64,000 bases of DNA from an uncultured Duncaniella sp. (GTDB lineage: Bacteria > Bacteroidota > Bacteroidia > Bacteroidales > Muribaculaceae), in assembly GCF_910578445.1 (NCBI RefSeq), contig NZ_CAJTQC010000002.1, forward strand, positions 158,034-222,033, read 5' to 3'. Every line of letters starts with the position of its first letter. Position 1 is the stretch's first letter. Positions 9,495 through 19,471 of this stretch are shown piece by piece. Below the pieces are notes generated by a model that had not been told where the DNA came from, did no database searches, and was given only the letters and a program-made list of their open reading frames with translations. A program made the position numbers and the translations under genes.

Positions 9495-10826
9495 ATGAAC
9501 AGACTTATTACCCTATTCGTATCCACGGTGCTGTCAGTAGCTGCATGCGCCCAGACCGCGGCTTTCGAGAAGCCTGCATTTGTCAGTGAAGTTGTCAATA
9601 TGAAAGCTCCGTCGTTTCCGGACTATACAGTCAGCATAGCAAAGACCGGTGCAAAACCCGGAAAACTCTCGACAGCCGCTATTCAAAAGGCGATTGACCG
9701 TGTGGCTGCGAAAGGCGGGGGTACTGTGCTCGTCCCGGCTGGAGAATGGTTGTCAGGGCGGCTCATGCTTAAGAGCAATGTCAATCTGCATATATCTGAG
9801 GGTGCGACTCTTGAATTCACGGGCAATATAGCCGACTATCTTCCTCTGGTGGATTCGCGTTATGAAGGAGCTGATGTGAAGTCGCTCGGAGCGATGATAT
9901 ATGCCAACAACGCTGAGAATATAGCAGTTACCGGAAAAGGGCATCTGAAAGCTCCTTCGCGCGAGTGTGAGATTACCGGCAAGATGGATACCGGATTGTC
10001 CGTGACAGCTGAAAAGAGCATTGAATCAGGCGCGGCACGCGAGGCCACACTCGACAAGATTTACATGCCGACATTCATCGGTCCGGTCGGATGCAAGGGG
10101 ATACTTATCGAGGATGTCACTCTTGACGGATCGATTTTCTGGAATATAGCTCCGGTCTATTGCGAGAATATAATTATAAGGGGCGTTACTGTCAACAGTC
10201 ACGGACATCCGCGTACCGACGGCATCGACATTGATTCAAGTGTGAACGCTCTCATTGAGAATACTACTCTTGATTGCGGAGACGATTGTTTTACGCTGAA
10301 GTCGGGTCGTGGAGAAGAGGCTGTCGATCTCGCCCGTCCTACACAGAACATCGTAATCCGTAACTGCCGCGTGAAAAGGGGAGTGGGAGGTATTACGGTC
10401 GGTACTGAAACGGCAGGATTTATCCGAAACGTATATGCCGAGAATGTGATTATGGAAGAGCCGCGCATGCCCCTCTACTTCAAGACACGCCGTCCGCGAG
10501 GAGGTGGTGCTGAAAACATCTGGATCAGGAACGTGAAGGTTGCGAAAGCCAACGGCCCGGCTATCCAGATGGATATGCTCGGCAGCCCGTCGTGGATGGG
10601 TCAGCTGGCCGAACGTCTTCCGGCTCAGCCTGTCGGAAAGGTCACTCCGCGATTCAGCGACATACATGTCGACGACTTTACTGTCGGTGAATGCCGCCTG
10701 CTCATTCAGGCAAAGGGTCTGCCGGAAATGCCTGTCGAGAATATGACTGTTACCAACGTGAAATCGGATAACAAGAATATCAAACTTCAGGATGTAGGGA
10801 CTATTGAGATAACTTTTGCCAAGTGA
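9495..10826 (+). CDS. GH28 family polygalacturonase (pectinase)
   Basis: GH28 enzymes hydrolyse alpha-1,4-galacturonosyl bonds in homogalacturonan or rhamnogalacturonan. The 443 residues begin with a signal peptide (LFVSTVLSVAACAQ, which could also be a lipobox). A right-handed parallel beta-helix follows. The family's catalytic aspartates are in RTDGIDIDSS and DCGDDCFTLKSG. The third motif reads GVGGITVGTE where many members have GHGxSxGS. The N-terminal PSFPDYTVSIAKTGAKP with AIDRVAAKGGGTVLVPAGEW is the pectate-lyase-like fold start. It is probably co-transcribed with the second GH28 gene 23 bases downstream. Endo or exo action cannot be told from sequence. Confidence 0.88.
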   Translation: MNRLITLFVSTVLSVAACAQTAAFEKPAFVSEVVNMKAPSFPDYTVSIAKTGAKPGKLSTAAIQKAIDRVAAKGGGTVLVPAGEWLSGRLMLKSNVNLHISEGATLEFTGNIADYLPLVDSRYEGADVKSLGAMIYANNAENIAVTGKGHLKAPSRECEITGKMDTGLSVTAEKSIESGAAREATLDKIYMPTFIGPVGCKGILIEDVTLDGSIFWNIAPVYCENIIIRGVTVNSHGHPRTDGIDIDSSVNALIENTTLDCGDDCFTLKSGRGEEAVDLARPTQNIVIRNCRVKRGVGGITVGTETAGFIRNVYAENVIMEEPRMPLYFKTRRPRGGGAENIWIRNVKVAKANGPAIQMDMLGSPSWMGQLAERLPAQPVGKVTPRFSDIHVDDFTVGECRLLIQAKGLPEMPVENMTVTNVKSDNKNIKLQDVGTIEITFAK

Positions 10827-10849
10827 TGAGCTATAAGAAGTTGTGAGAT

Positions 10850-12226
10850 ATGAAGATTCCAGATATTTTTGCCGCTGGGGCGCTTGGGCTGCTGGTCATG
10901 GCTCTCGGGTGTGCTGAAGCCGAGGCTTCAGTACACCGCATAACCGACTACGGAGCTGTGAGCGACACGACACAGCTCAGCACGGAGGCTGTACAGCGGG
11001 CTATTGATGCCTGTTCGTCAGCCGGGGGTGGCACTGTGTCAGTCCCTTCCGGAAGCTATAAAATCGGAAGCATCTTTCTGAAAAGCAACGTGACGTTGAA
11101 TCTTGAAAACGGTGCGGTACTCTATGGCAGCACGGACATCGGTGACTATACTCCTGTCAGGACGGATTATGTTTCACTCCGTACGCATACGCCGACAATT
11201 CAGCTGATTTATGCCGACAAGGCTGATAATGTAGCCATCACAGGCGAAGGCACAATCGATGGCCGTGGCAAGGCTTTCCCTAAATTGTCGTGGAACGACG
11301 AGGGTATAACTCGTCCGCATCTTTTACGCTTTATCTGCTGTAAAGGTGTGAAGGTGTCGGGTGTGACGCTTAAAAATTCAGGGTGCTGGATGCAGCATTA
11401 TCTTGCCTGCGACAAGGTGAGGATTGACGGTATCACGGTCATTAACCGTAATAATTACAATAATGATGCCCTTGACCTTGACGGATGTCACGACGTTACG
11501 GTTTCGAATATGATAGCTGACTCGGACGATGATGCTATTACGCTTAAGAGCACTTCGCCACGTCTCTGCGAGGACATTGTCATCAGCAACTGTGTCGTTT
11601 CGAGCCATTGCAATGCGATAAAACTCGGGACAGAGACCAACGGTGGTTTCCGAAACATCATAATCCGCGGAATCGCTGTCAAGCCGTCATCCGACCAGTC
11701 AAGTCAGTATTTCGGTTATCCCGGAGGCATCGGTCATGGAGCTATAGTGCTTGAGATTGTCGACGGCGGGGTGATGAGCAATATCGACATAGGCGATGTG
11801 ACTATACGTGGTACGGAATCACCGATATTTATCCGTCTTGCCGACCGTGCACGGCCTTATTCACCCGATGTGCCTGTCAAGGGTGTCGGGATGATGGAGC
11901 GAATCTGCCTTCATGACATAATGATCGACGAGGCCGGACCGACGGGGTCGTCAATCACAGGCCTTGAAGGACATCCCGTCTGTGGTGTTGAATTGCGTAA
12001 TATCCGCATCCGTCATCGTGGCGGACAGCCTGTGACTCCTGCTCCTGCCGATGAGAAAAAGGCTGAGTATCCCGAATCGACAATGTGGGGCATTCTTCCG
12101 GCCAAAGGATTTTGGCTTAATCACACCCGGGATATAACTTTTGAGAATGTCACTGTCGAGACTATAGAACCCGATGAGCGCGAGACCTATGTCGCCACAG
12201 ATTCCGAGAATCTTGTAATACGATAG
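10850..12226 (+). CDS. GH28 family polygalacturonase/rhamnogalacturonase, second copy
   Basis: This is a second beta-helix pectinase of 458 residues with a signal peptide (LGLLVMALGCAEAEAS). It carries ITDYGAVSD at the fold start. The acidic motifs are NNDALDLDGCHDV and DSDDDAITLKS, followed by SSHCNAIKLGTETNGGF in place of the usual histidine-glycine motif. These resemble the rhamnogalacturonan-type branch of GH28 (the D-D-A-I pattern). It differs clearly from the upstream GH28 copy, so the pair probably acts on different linkages rather than being a recent duplication. A strong terminator follows within 10 bases of the stop. Confidence 0.86.
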   Translation: MKIPDIFAAGALGLLVMALGCAEAEASVHRITDYGAVSDTTQLSTEAVQRAIDACSSAGGGTVSVPSGSYKIGSIFLKSNVTLNLENGAVLYGSTDIGDYTPVRTDYVSLRTHTPTIQLIYADKADNVAITGEGTIDGRGKAFPKLSWNDEGITRPHLLRFICCKGVKVSGVTLKNSGCWMQHYLACDKVRIDGITVINRNNYNNDALDLDGCHDVTVSNMIADSDDDAITLKSTSPRLCEDIVISNCVVSSHCNAIKLGTETNGGFRNIIIRGIAVKPSSDQSSQYFGYPGGIGHGAIVLEIVDGGVMSNIDIGDVTIRGTESPIFIRLADRARPYSPDVPVKGVGMMERICLHDIMIDEAGPTGSSITGLEGHPVCGVELRNIRIRHRGGQPVTPAPADEKKAEYPESTMWGILPAKGFWLNHTRDITFENVTVETIEPDERETYVATDSENLVIR

Positions 12227-12232
12227 CGATAA

Positions 12233-12276
12233 AAAAATAGTGGATGGAAACCTCAGAATTTCCATCCACTATTTTT
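12233..12276. terminator. Bidirectional terminator between the GH28 pair and the GH105 operon
   Basis: The arms 12233-12250 and 12259-12276 form an 18-bp perfect stem with an 8-base loop, with A5 on the left and T5 on the right. It ends the plus-strand GH28 transcript and the minus-strand operon that finishes with GH105. Confidence 0.85.
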
Positions 12277-12291
12277 ATTTATCGGGGGAGA

Positions 12292-13422
12292 TTAAAGCTT
12301 GTAGACTTCCGAGCCGGCGAGGAGTACGCAGCCTGTGCCGTAGTCATCAAAGTCGGGTTTTGAATCATAGGCGACCGGCTGTCCGTCTTTAGGCTCTTTG
12401 CCTGTGCCCTGTACATATCCGATATATCCGTTAGGATGTATGGCTTCGTTGACAATCGCATTCCAAGCCTTGGTGACAACAGGAAAATATTTCTCACGGT
12501 CAAGAATGCCGTTGTTGATACCCCATGCCATTCCGTAGACAAAAAGGGCTGTTCCTGTGGTTTCTTTTCCGCCGAAATTACTTTCGTCATGGAGGCTGAC
12601 ATTCCAGAAACCGTCTGTGCGCTGACATTTGGCGGCTGCTTCACACATGGCCTTGAGGTCCTTGATATATACGTCGCGGTGGGGAGCGTCTTCAGGAAGT
12701 TCCTGCAACACTTTTACGAGCGCTGCGACTACCCATCCGTTTCCACGTGACCAGTAGCAGTTTTTTCCATTCGGTTCTTTGTAGGGGGGTACAAAGTCCT
12801 TGTCGCGCCACCAGAGGCCTTCTTTTTCGTTGTAGAGGCCGCCTGCAAGTGTGTTACGTGACCATTCATACATTTCCCATGCCTTTTCGTTGTAGCGCTG
12901 GTCGCCTGTGAGCGCGCTCATCTTGGCGAGGAGGGGCATGCCCATCTGGATTGCGTCGATCCATGTCCAGTCATCGACCTGAGGTGTGTTGATGAGCATG
13001 TTCATGCAGGCTTTTGTCTTGGTGAGCATCTTGGGCTCGGGAGTGAGTCTGTAGAGGTCGACGTATGTCTGGCCGCAGCAATAGTTGTCGGCGTTGCGGG
13101 TTGTGGTGTCGTCGCGTCTCATTCCCCACTTGAAACCGTCGCCCCATTGATAGGCATAATCATAATAGCGGTTGTCAGGATAAATCGAGTAGAGAGCCAT
13201 CAGGCCTTCAAAGTAGACGGCACGAGTCCAGATATTGGCTTCATAGACCTTCTTGCGGGAATAGTAAGGTATGCCAAGCAGTGGATCGGGATGTTTTTTG
13301 AGATAATGATCGTTGATCTTGATGAGTGTCTCAAGAGTCTTTTTGCGTGGAGGCAGCTGCTCGGCGGCCATTGAAGGGAGCGCAAGCAGTGCGGCTAAGG
13401 CAAGTAACAATAATTTTTTCAT
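12292..13422 (-). CDS. GH105 unsaturated rhamnogalacturonyl/glucuronyl hydrolase
   Basis: GH105 enzymes remove the unsaturated uronic acid left at the non-reducing end after pectin lyases act. The 376 residues start with a signal peptide (LLLLALAALLALPSMAAEQ). They show the six-hairpin fold motifs of the YteR/YesR group: NADNYCCGQTYVDLY near residue 110, WTWIDAIQMGMP near 155 with the likely catalytic Asp, and YWSRGNGWVVAALVKVL near 230. The C-terminal FDDYGTGCVLLAGSEVYKL is also typical. It is the last gene of a minus-strand operon, 33 bases after the GH106 gene. The need for unsaturated substrates suggests that a pectate lyase exists elsewhere. Confidence 0.88.
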   Translation of the reverse strand: MKKLLLLALAALLALPSMAAEQLPPRKKTLETLIKINDHYLKKHPDPLLGIPYYSRKKVYEANIWTRAVYFEGLMALYSIYPDNRYYDYAYQWGDGFKWGMRRDDTTTRNADNYCCGQTYVDLYRLTPEPKMLTKTKACMNMLINTPQVDDWTWIDAIQMGMPLLAKMSALTGDQRYNEKAWEMYEWSRNTLAGGLYNEKEGLWWRDKDFVPPYKEPNGKNCYWSRGNGWVVAALVKVLQELPEDAPHRDVYIKDLKAMCEAAAKCQRTDGFWNVSLHDESNFGGKETTGTALFVYGMAWGINNGILDREKYFPVVTKAWNAIVNEAIHPNGYIGYVQGTGKEPKDGQPVAYDSKPDFDDYGTGCVLLAGSEVYKL

Positions 13423-13455
13423 AATGATTGGTTTTGAATTATCAGAGGGACTGGA

Positions 13456-16272
13456 TTATTTTGAAAGCGTAACAGGTGTCAGTGTCACTTTTGAGTTAAG
13501 ACCTGACGGTATTGTGGGCCACTCACCGAAACTGAATTTTTTGGCGTTGGTAACAGAGGCGATGTTTGCATCCTTGAATATACGCCAGTTGACACCACGA
13601 CGTTCATAGTCGGCGATTCGGTTGGCCTGAAGATTGGTCACATCGATTTCGAGTGTGTTGACTCCGGGGCGGAGCAGATGGCCGATACGGAGTGTGAATG
13701 GTACGCTCCAGACCTTGCCGGCTGCCTGACCGTTGACTCTGATGTCTGCGCTTTCGCGGACATCCCCGAGGTCGAGTACCCAGTCGTCGGCTATCGACGG
13801 ATTGTCAATCACGAATTCGACCCTATATCGTCCTGTTCCGAAACAGATGGATGCATCCGCTACCGGAATATTGCACCATTGGGTGAGCGTGTCGGTTTCA
13901 AATGTTCCGGCGATAGCCGGTTCGGTCTTCGGGAATGATATTGACCAGCCTTTGTCGATTGCAATCGGTTCGCCTTTGGCTTCGATATAGGCCCATTGCG
14001 GAGCGTCGGCGACGGCTGTCGGGAATGCCTTAAGCAACCGTGATTCGCCGGGTTGGAGCTGTAGGCGTAGTTGTGTGTCGCCGTTAGCTGCTTTGCGTGT
14101 CTGTGCCATGCCTCTGCGTCCGCTCACCGGGTCGAAGATTTCAACGGCTGCTGCCGTGTCGGTCAATGTGACCCATCCGTCGAGAGGGCGGTTCTGGAGA
14201 AGCGAGATGAAATAGTTGTGGCCTCCGCTTTCGTTGCGTCGGCGAATCATCGACAGACCGTTGTCGAGGCGCATGCTTTCAGGTCTGATACCTGTCAGCG
14301 TGAGGGCATCGGCAAAGCCGGGGGCGGTGATGATGCGTCCCTTTCCGTAGTGGGTGGAGACGGCCTTGTCGCCAATTGGCGGAAGGTCTGACGAGAGTCG
14401 GGCGAGGGCTTCGCGGCGCTCCTTGAGGCCCGACAGTCCGGGGACATCTGACGGCGTAGTGCCTACGAAGAGCACCGTGGCTCCCTGCCGTGCGAGTTCG
14501 AGAAGACGGCCGAGTGTCTCCGGCTGCATGAACCGGGCCGGCGGGACGATGATGGCGCTGTAGTTCGCACCTCCTTTGGCCTCTATGCGGCCGGTGGCGT
14601 TTACGTTGACAGCGTTGAGAAGATTGTCGGAAATATAGTCGGCATCATAGCCCGCCTTGATGATTTCGGCAATGGCTCGCTTGATGTCAGGCATGCGCTG
14701 GTGCATCTTATGGATGTCGAACATGAGATAGGGGTTTCCTCCCTGACGCTGCCAGATTTCCTCGATAGGGAAATAGAGCAGGAAATCATTGTCGGGGACA
14801 CCTGCCGAGAGAAATGACTGGCAGCGTGCCACGTATCCGAAGAGCGAATCGGCATCCTGCCAGATGCTGTTGGTCGGCGACATGTTGATTGAGGCGTAGA
14901 ACATCCATCCGGGAAACTCTGCCCCTTTTGGCGAATAGGGCGCTCCGTGGAAATAGACATGGTTCACACCTGAGCAGAACATCTGGTCAAGTTCCGGCTT
15001 GCAGCGGGAGAGTGAGGTGCGGAAATGCTCGGTGAGCCATGTCAGTGTCTCAGCCGATGTCAGCCGCTTGCCTGTCAGATGGGCTGCCGATGAGGCGAAT
15101 TTAAGCACAGCCGGGTCGGCATCGCTCGGGCGTGTCGGACCGTCCTGATTAAGCCCGGGAATGGAGAAATCTGTCTGACCGAATGACTCGCATTCCGGAA
15201 TGTCGACAGCCGCATAGAGGTCTATTATATTTGCCGGAGAGCCGTGGCTCTGGTTGCGTATGCGCGCACCGTTGCGGTGGGCGCGCGCCATCCACACGTC
15301 GGTGAAATTTTCGCGGAGCATGCGGGCAAGCGTTGCGCGGTAGTCGCGGACGAGGCGCGAGCGGAGATCGTCGTGATTCGTATTGTCAAGAAATTCCGGC
15401 AGATAGAGTTCGAGGCTATAGCCGTGGTCGCGGCGGAATTCGTCGAGTATGTTGTCGGCCCAGTCAGAACCGTAGACTTCATACGAGTCATTGAAAAATG
15501 TGTCGGGAATCGGGCATCCTGAACTTTTGAACGCCCGGTCGAAGCGGTCGAGATAATGGTTGACGGCAGTGCTGTCATAATGGTTGACCACCAAACCCTC
15601 ACCACCGGGTGCTGCACGCTTAACTTTTTGGAATGTACGTCCCGAAAAGAGTGCGTAGACCGTCCAGTCTCCGTTGCCCTTCGGTGCTTTCCACGATAGG
15701 GTTGAATCTTTCTTTAATTTTGACGTTATGTCGAGCCGTTTGTCACCGTTGCAGGCTATTATGGTCTGGAGGGTGGCCACTTTGCTCTGTCTCGCATCTT
15801 TCGGTGCAATCTTGTCAGTGATTTTCTTTCCGGGTGCTACAGTCCATGACTCTACGACACGCTTGCGGGCACTGTAATCGGTGGTTACTTCCGGACCGCC
15901 GAAAGGCCAGCCTGTGCCGTTGTTCATGTCGATCTGAAGTCCGAGACGTTTGCCCTCGGCTATTGTATGGCCGAGCATTTCCATCCATTTCGGCGAAAGG
16001 TAGGAAATGTCGTTGGCTTCATTACCTTTCACACCGTAGATTGGTGTGATTTCCACTCCTCCGAGTCCTTTTTTAGCGAACTCTTCGAGGTTGAATGTCA
16101 GACCTTCGCGGTCAACGGCACTTCCGAGCCACCACCAGCGTACGAACGGGCGGTTCTCCACCGTCACAGGATACCAGTCGGTAGCCTGTGTGTTGCTCTT
16201 GGCCGGAGTTCCGGCATGTGATGCCGTTACCGACAGTAGGCCGATTGCTAAAAGGCTTTGAAATCGGTTCAT
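13456..16272 (-). CDS. GH106 family alpha-L-rhamnosidase
   Basis: GH106 enzymes remove terminal L-rhamnose from rhamnogalacturonan. The 938 residues begin with a signal peptide (LLAIGLLSVTASHAG) and the hallmark start of the family: RPFVRWWWLGSAVDREGL, KKGLGGVEITPIYG and DMNNGTGWPFGGP. A long (beta/alpha)8 region follows (DSYEVYGSDWADNILDEFR, ESFGQTDFSIPG, SAETLTWLTEHFRTSL). The C-terminus has a jelly-roll carbohydrate-binding-like domain (LDLGDVRESADIRVNGQ). It is somewhat short for the family, which often exceeds 1000 residues. It sits between the DUF4450 and GH105 genes, 38 and 33 bases away, in one operon. Confidence 0.87.
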   Translation of the reverse strand: MNRFQSLLAIGLLSVTASHAGTPAKSNTQATDWYPVTVENRPFVRWWWLGSAVDREGLTFNLEEFAKKGLGGVEITPIYGVKGNEANDISYLSPKWMEMLGHTIAEGKRLGLQIDMNNGTGWPFGGPEVTTDYSARKRVVESWTVAPGKKITDKIAPKDARQSKVATLQTIIACNGDKRLDITSKLKKDSTLSWKAPKGNGDWTVYALFSGRTFQKVKRAAPGGEGLVVNHYDSTAVNHYLDRFDRAFKSSGCPIPDTFFNDSYEVYGSDWADNILDEFRRDHGYSLELYLPEFLDNTNHDDLRSRLVRDYRATLARMLRENFTDVWMARAHRNGARIRNQSHGSPANIIDLYAAVDIPECESFGQTDFSIPGLNQDGPTRPSDADPAVLKFASSAAHLTGKRLTSAETLTWLTEHFRTSLSRCKPELDQMFCSGVNHVYFHGAPYSPKGAEFPGWMFYASINMSPTNSIWQDADSLFGYVARCQSFLSAGVPDNDFLLYFPIEEIWQRQGGNPYLMFDIHKMHQRMPDIKRAIAEIIKAGYDADYISDNLLNAVNVNATGRIEAKGGANYSAIIVPPARFMQPETLGRLLELARQGATVLFVGTTPSDVPGLSGLKERREALARLSSDLPPIGDKAVSTHYGKGRIITAPGFADALTLTGIRPESMRLDNGLSMIRRRNESGGHNYFISLLQNRPLDGWVTLTDTAAAVEIFDPVSGRRGMAQTRKAANGDTQLRLQLQPGESRLLKAFPTAVADAPQWAYIEAKGEPIAIDKGWSISFPKTEPAIAGTFETDTLTQWCNIPVADASICFGTGRYRVEFVIDNPSIADDWVLDLGDVRESADIRVNGQAAGKVWSVPFTLRIGHLLRPGVNTLEIDVTNLQANRIADYERRGVNWRIFKDANIASVTNAKKFSFGEWPTIPSGLNSKVTLTPVTLSK

Positions 16273-16310
16273 ATATGAATTTAGGATTGTCAGACAGTTT
16301 TTTTGATTGG

Positions 16311-19300
16311 TTATTCGGCACGCTGGATGGTCAGTCCCATCAGTCCGATGACTACATCACCTGAAAGAGTCTCAAGAGTCATGGATGAAAGTTCACGCGA
16401 CGGATCGACAGGAAGGTCGAGTACGATTCCCGCACCACCTTCAATGAATCGGTCGCCGACACCTTTGATTCCGAGTTCATCGCCGAGAGTCCGGCTCATG
16501 CGTCCGGTCTTCAGATGAAGACGGTAGGGAGGCTGTGCTCCGGGCGCTTGGGCGAAGGCATAATCGTCGTGGTAGAAATCAAGTTCGATCGGAGCCCAGT
16601 TGTGAGGATTGATAAGAGGAGTGACATCCTCTGTCCCGTCGGTATATTTTACGCGTAGTCTTCCGTTTTCCATTCCCCACTGCATGTGGTTGGTCGAACC
16701 GGCCATGAGCAGATAGAGGTGCGATGCACGGCCTGAAAGCTTGATTTCCGCACTGTCAGGATAGTTGTCCCACAGGGATGTAAAAAGTATGTTGCTTCCC
16801 TCTGCGGGCATGGCGAAAGGTATTCCGCTTTCTGTTTTAAGAATTCCGCCTTCCTTCGCGAGACGAGAGCGCAGGCCGGAGTCATCGATTTCGGCCGTGA
16901 GTTTCGGATGACACCATTCGCCTATGCCTTGTTTCGGGAGCTGGAGTGTCGTTACATTTGGACGTGGTGACAGGTATTCGTTGCGGAATATATCGGTGAC
17001 AGAGGCGTTGTATGACGCACTGAGGTCGGTCGGTTCGCAAAGTCCTGCGCGGATGTCGTCGAATCCGTTGGCCGGGACAGCGACAGGCGATGAGATTGGC
17101 TTTGCCTCCGGCATCCACCACGTCAGGTCTCCGGCACTCATTTCGCGGAAGCTTACAGGACCTTCCGTATGTAGGCGGCCGGTCGGAGACGGCGTGAAGA
17201 CGTCGGCTTCGGTGATTTCAATCGTGACTTCAGGGGCAGTTCCGGCATTGACAGTGATACGCGGAGCGCCGATTGCATCAGGTTCTTTGACCCATGTGGT
17301 CTCATGGCCGTTGACCTTTACGCTTTTTATACCTTTTGCAGGAACAGAAAGGCTTAGAGACGAGTTTTTGCCGTAACGGTTGCTCACTTTGTAGACCGAA
17401 CGTCGGCCGTCGCGTTTGAACGAATATGATATGTCGGGAAGTGTTACCGACGCTTCATTCCAATCCGATGGGAATCCCGGGATTAGTCTGACTGTCGGAT
17501 TTTCGGATAACAGGTCGGGGCGTACGCCGAACAGACCTTCGGTCAAGGCGCGGCTCCAGACTCCTATAGGGTCGGCAAAGTCTCTGTAGCATTCACCGCG
17601 GGCTGCATCATAGTGGCTTATCTGTCCGAAATTCAGAGGCGATGCTCCGAGATACATGTTGTCCATCGCTACGGCTTTCATCAGTCTGTAGGCATCGTCG
17701 GCACGTCCGGCCTGCCAGTAGGCGAGGGCTGTGTGCATGACTTCTGCGATGGCAACGTTATTGATGCTCCAAGAGTAGGGTTTCCAGTTTGTGGTCGAGA
17801 TTGTGGTGAGTCCTTTCTCCACACCTTCGCCTTCGACCGGTATGTGTGGAATCTCGCGGTCAATGTAGCATGTCGCTGCATAGTTTTTGAAATTGTCGGC
17901 GATTTCCGAGTCGATTGCATGGTAAATGGTCCATACGGCCGGTGATGGATGGAGACGCTGCCGTCCGCCCGCGTCGCGATATTCCGCCCAGTGTCCACGG
18001 TCAGACATCCACAGGTTCGAATCAATGGCTGAGGCTATGGCCTCTGCCTCGCGTCGGTATGGTTCGGGGTCTTCTCCGATAGCTTCGGCAACTTGTGCCG
18101 CCAGCCGGTTTGCAAACATATTGTAGGCTGACGAATGTGTGACAGCACCTCCGCTGTAGTAAAGAGCGTCGCTCGCCCAGATGCAGCAATATGCGTCATA
18201 GAGATGGTCGCCGTCAGGGTCGAAGTTCAGTTTTTCCCATTCGAGATGTCGTTTTATTACGGGGAACAACGATCGCATTGCATCCTTGTCGCCTGTATGA
18301 CGGAAGTGGCGCAGCATAGCGTCGATATAGACGAGGTTCATGTCGTAGTGCGACATCTCGTCTTTCTTTCCGGGGCGTCGGCAGATGTAACCGTTGCTAT
18401 ACATCGGAGTGCCCCATTTCTTTTCGGCGCGTGCAAGGTTGAGCACTGAGTCCTGACGCGGGTGGGACAGGACTGGAGGTATGTCGGTGATTTGGTTTGA
18501 AGCGTATGTGTTGAGGTGGGTAAGTGCGCGGTCATGACGGCCGACGGCATTTCCTACATAAGCACCGCGCCATCCGAGGTGGGGGGTGCGCCATCCGATT
18601 GAGCCGTGAAGCCATGCCTGTCCGCTCCAGATTCCGTCGGCGGCCACTGCGAGCGCTCCGCCTATGGGGTTGAGCCACTGGTCGGGAGTATCGAATGTGA
18701 CGCTTGATGCCAGCTGTTCACGCTCGCTTTCGGCCTTCTTGAAAAGAGATTCAAGTGAGGCTTTCGGTCGGTCGGCTTTAGGGAAAAGTGCGAGATAGAC
18801 TTTCTTGCCGGGTTTTATGGACAGCACGCCTTCGTATGAAGGCATATCTGTGATTTTATAGCTTTTAGCAGGGATAATGAGGGTGAGATTTGAGCGTTGC
18901 TTCTTGCCATACTCGATGTTTATTTTATCACCCTTGACAGTATAGATATTTCCTGTGCAATACTCGGGTTTCAGGTCGAAACATGTCGGATCGTCCACGC
19001 CAAGGTCTCCTTCGCGATAGAATTTTTTTTCGGCGACTCCGCCGAAACGCACAGGAATGCTGACTGTCTTATTGGTTGTGTTTGTGATTGCCCAAAGAGC
19101 CATATCCTCGCTGCGCATCACCTGAGCTTCGACTTTCACGCCACCCTGTTCGTAGTCCATACGTCCGGGAGTGTAGCGTGCAGTGCACTTTCCTTCCGGA
19201 AGTGTCAGGCGCAGGTTGCCTCCCATACGCGGAAGATAGATGCCGAATTCAGGAGTGTCGGAGCAATCCATGCGGAAACCGGAATGTGCGCCGTAGAGGG

Positions 19301-19457
19301 CTCGGTTGAATTTTGACTTTCCGTTGACCGTGACGGCCGAATTGCCGTCGGCCACATAGTGTTGCTGACGCATTTCGCTTCTTGCAGCCATAGGCTGTAT
19401 GGCTGCAAGAAGGATTGCGCTTGTCAGAAGCTGTTTAAAATTTATTGTAAATTTCAA
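16311..19457 (-). CDS. DUF4450-type large secreted protein of pectin clusters (probable TTG start)
   Basis: This is a large exported protein of about 1048 residues that resembles the DUF4450 family found with pectin-degrading genes in Bacteroidetes. The middle (about residues 290-600) has six-hairpin glycosidase features: WHGSIGWRTP-like GSIGWRTPHLGWRGAYVG, YWQAGRADDAYRLMKAV and CYRDFADPIGVWSR. The frame is open to an ATG at 19649, but those 64 extra residues are encoded partly by a MITE-like element. Reading from a TTG at 19457 gives a clean signal peptide (LKFTINFKQLLTSAILLA..AIQPMAARS), so I place the start there. Gene function is unproven; an alpha-toroid glycosidase is likely. Confidence 0.7.
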   Translation of the reverse strand: MKFTINFKQLLTSAILLAAIQPMAARSEMRQQHYVADGNSAVTVNGKSKFNRALYGAHSGFRMDCSDTPEFGIYLPRMGGNLRLTLPEGKCTARYTPGRMDYEQGGVKVEAQVMRSEDMALWAITNTTNKTVSIPVRFGGVAEKKFYREGDLGVDDPTCFDLKPEYCTGNIYTVKGDKINIEYGKKQRSNLTLIIPAKSYKITDMPSYEGVLSIKPGKKVYLALFPKADRPKASLESLFKKAESEREQLASSVTFDTPDQWLNPIGGALAVAADGIWSGQAWLHGSIGWRTPHLGWRGAYVGNAVGRHDRALTHLNTYASNQITDIPPVLSHPRQDSVLNLARAEKKWGTPMYSNGYICRRPGKKDEMSHYDMNLVYIDAMLRHFRHTGDKDAMRSLFPVIKRHLEWEKLNFDPDGDHLYDAYCCIWASDALYYSGGAVTHSSAYNMFANRLAAQVAEAIGEDPEPYRREAEAIASAIDSNLWMSDRGHWAEYRDAGGRQRLHPSPAVWTIYHAIDSEIADNFKNYAATCYIDREIPHIPVEGEGVEKGLTTISTTNWKPYSWSINNVAIAEVMHTALAYWQAGRADDAYRLMKAVAMDNMYLGASPLNFGQISHYDAARGECYRDFADPIGVWSRALTEGLFGVRPDLLSENPTVRLIPGFPSDWNEASVTLPDISYSFKRDGRRSVYKVSNRYGKNSSLSLSVPAKGIKSVKVNGHETTWVKEPDAIGAPRITVNAGTAPEVTIEITEADVFTPSPTGRLHTEGPVSFREMSAGDLTWWMPEAKPISSPVAVPANGFDDIRAGLCEPTDLSASYNASVTDIFRNEYLSPRPNVTTLQLPKQGIGEWCHPKLTAEIDDSGLRSRLAKEGGILKTESGIPFAMPAEGSNILFTSLWDNYPDSAEIKLSGRASHLYLLMAGSTNHMQWGMENGRLRVKYTDGTEDVTPLINPHNWAPIELDFYHDDYAFAQAPGAQPPYRLHLKTGRMSRTLGDELGIKGVGDRFIEGGAGIVLDLPVDPSRELSSMTLETLSGDVVIGLMGLTIQRAE

Positions 19458-19471
19458 GAGGCGTGGTTTTA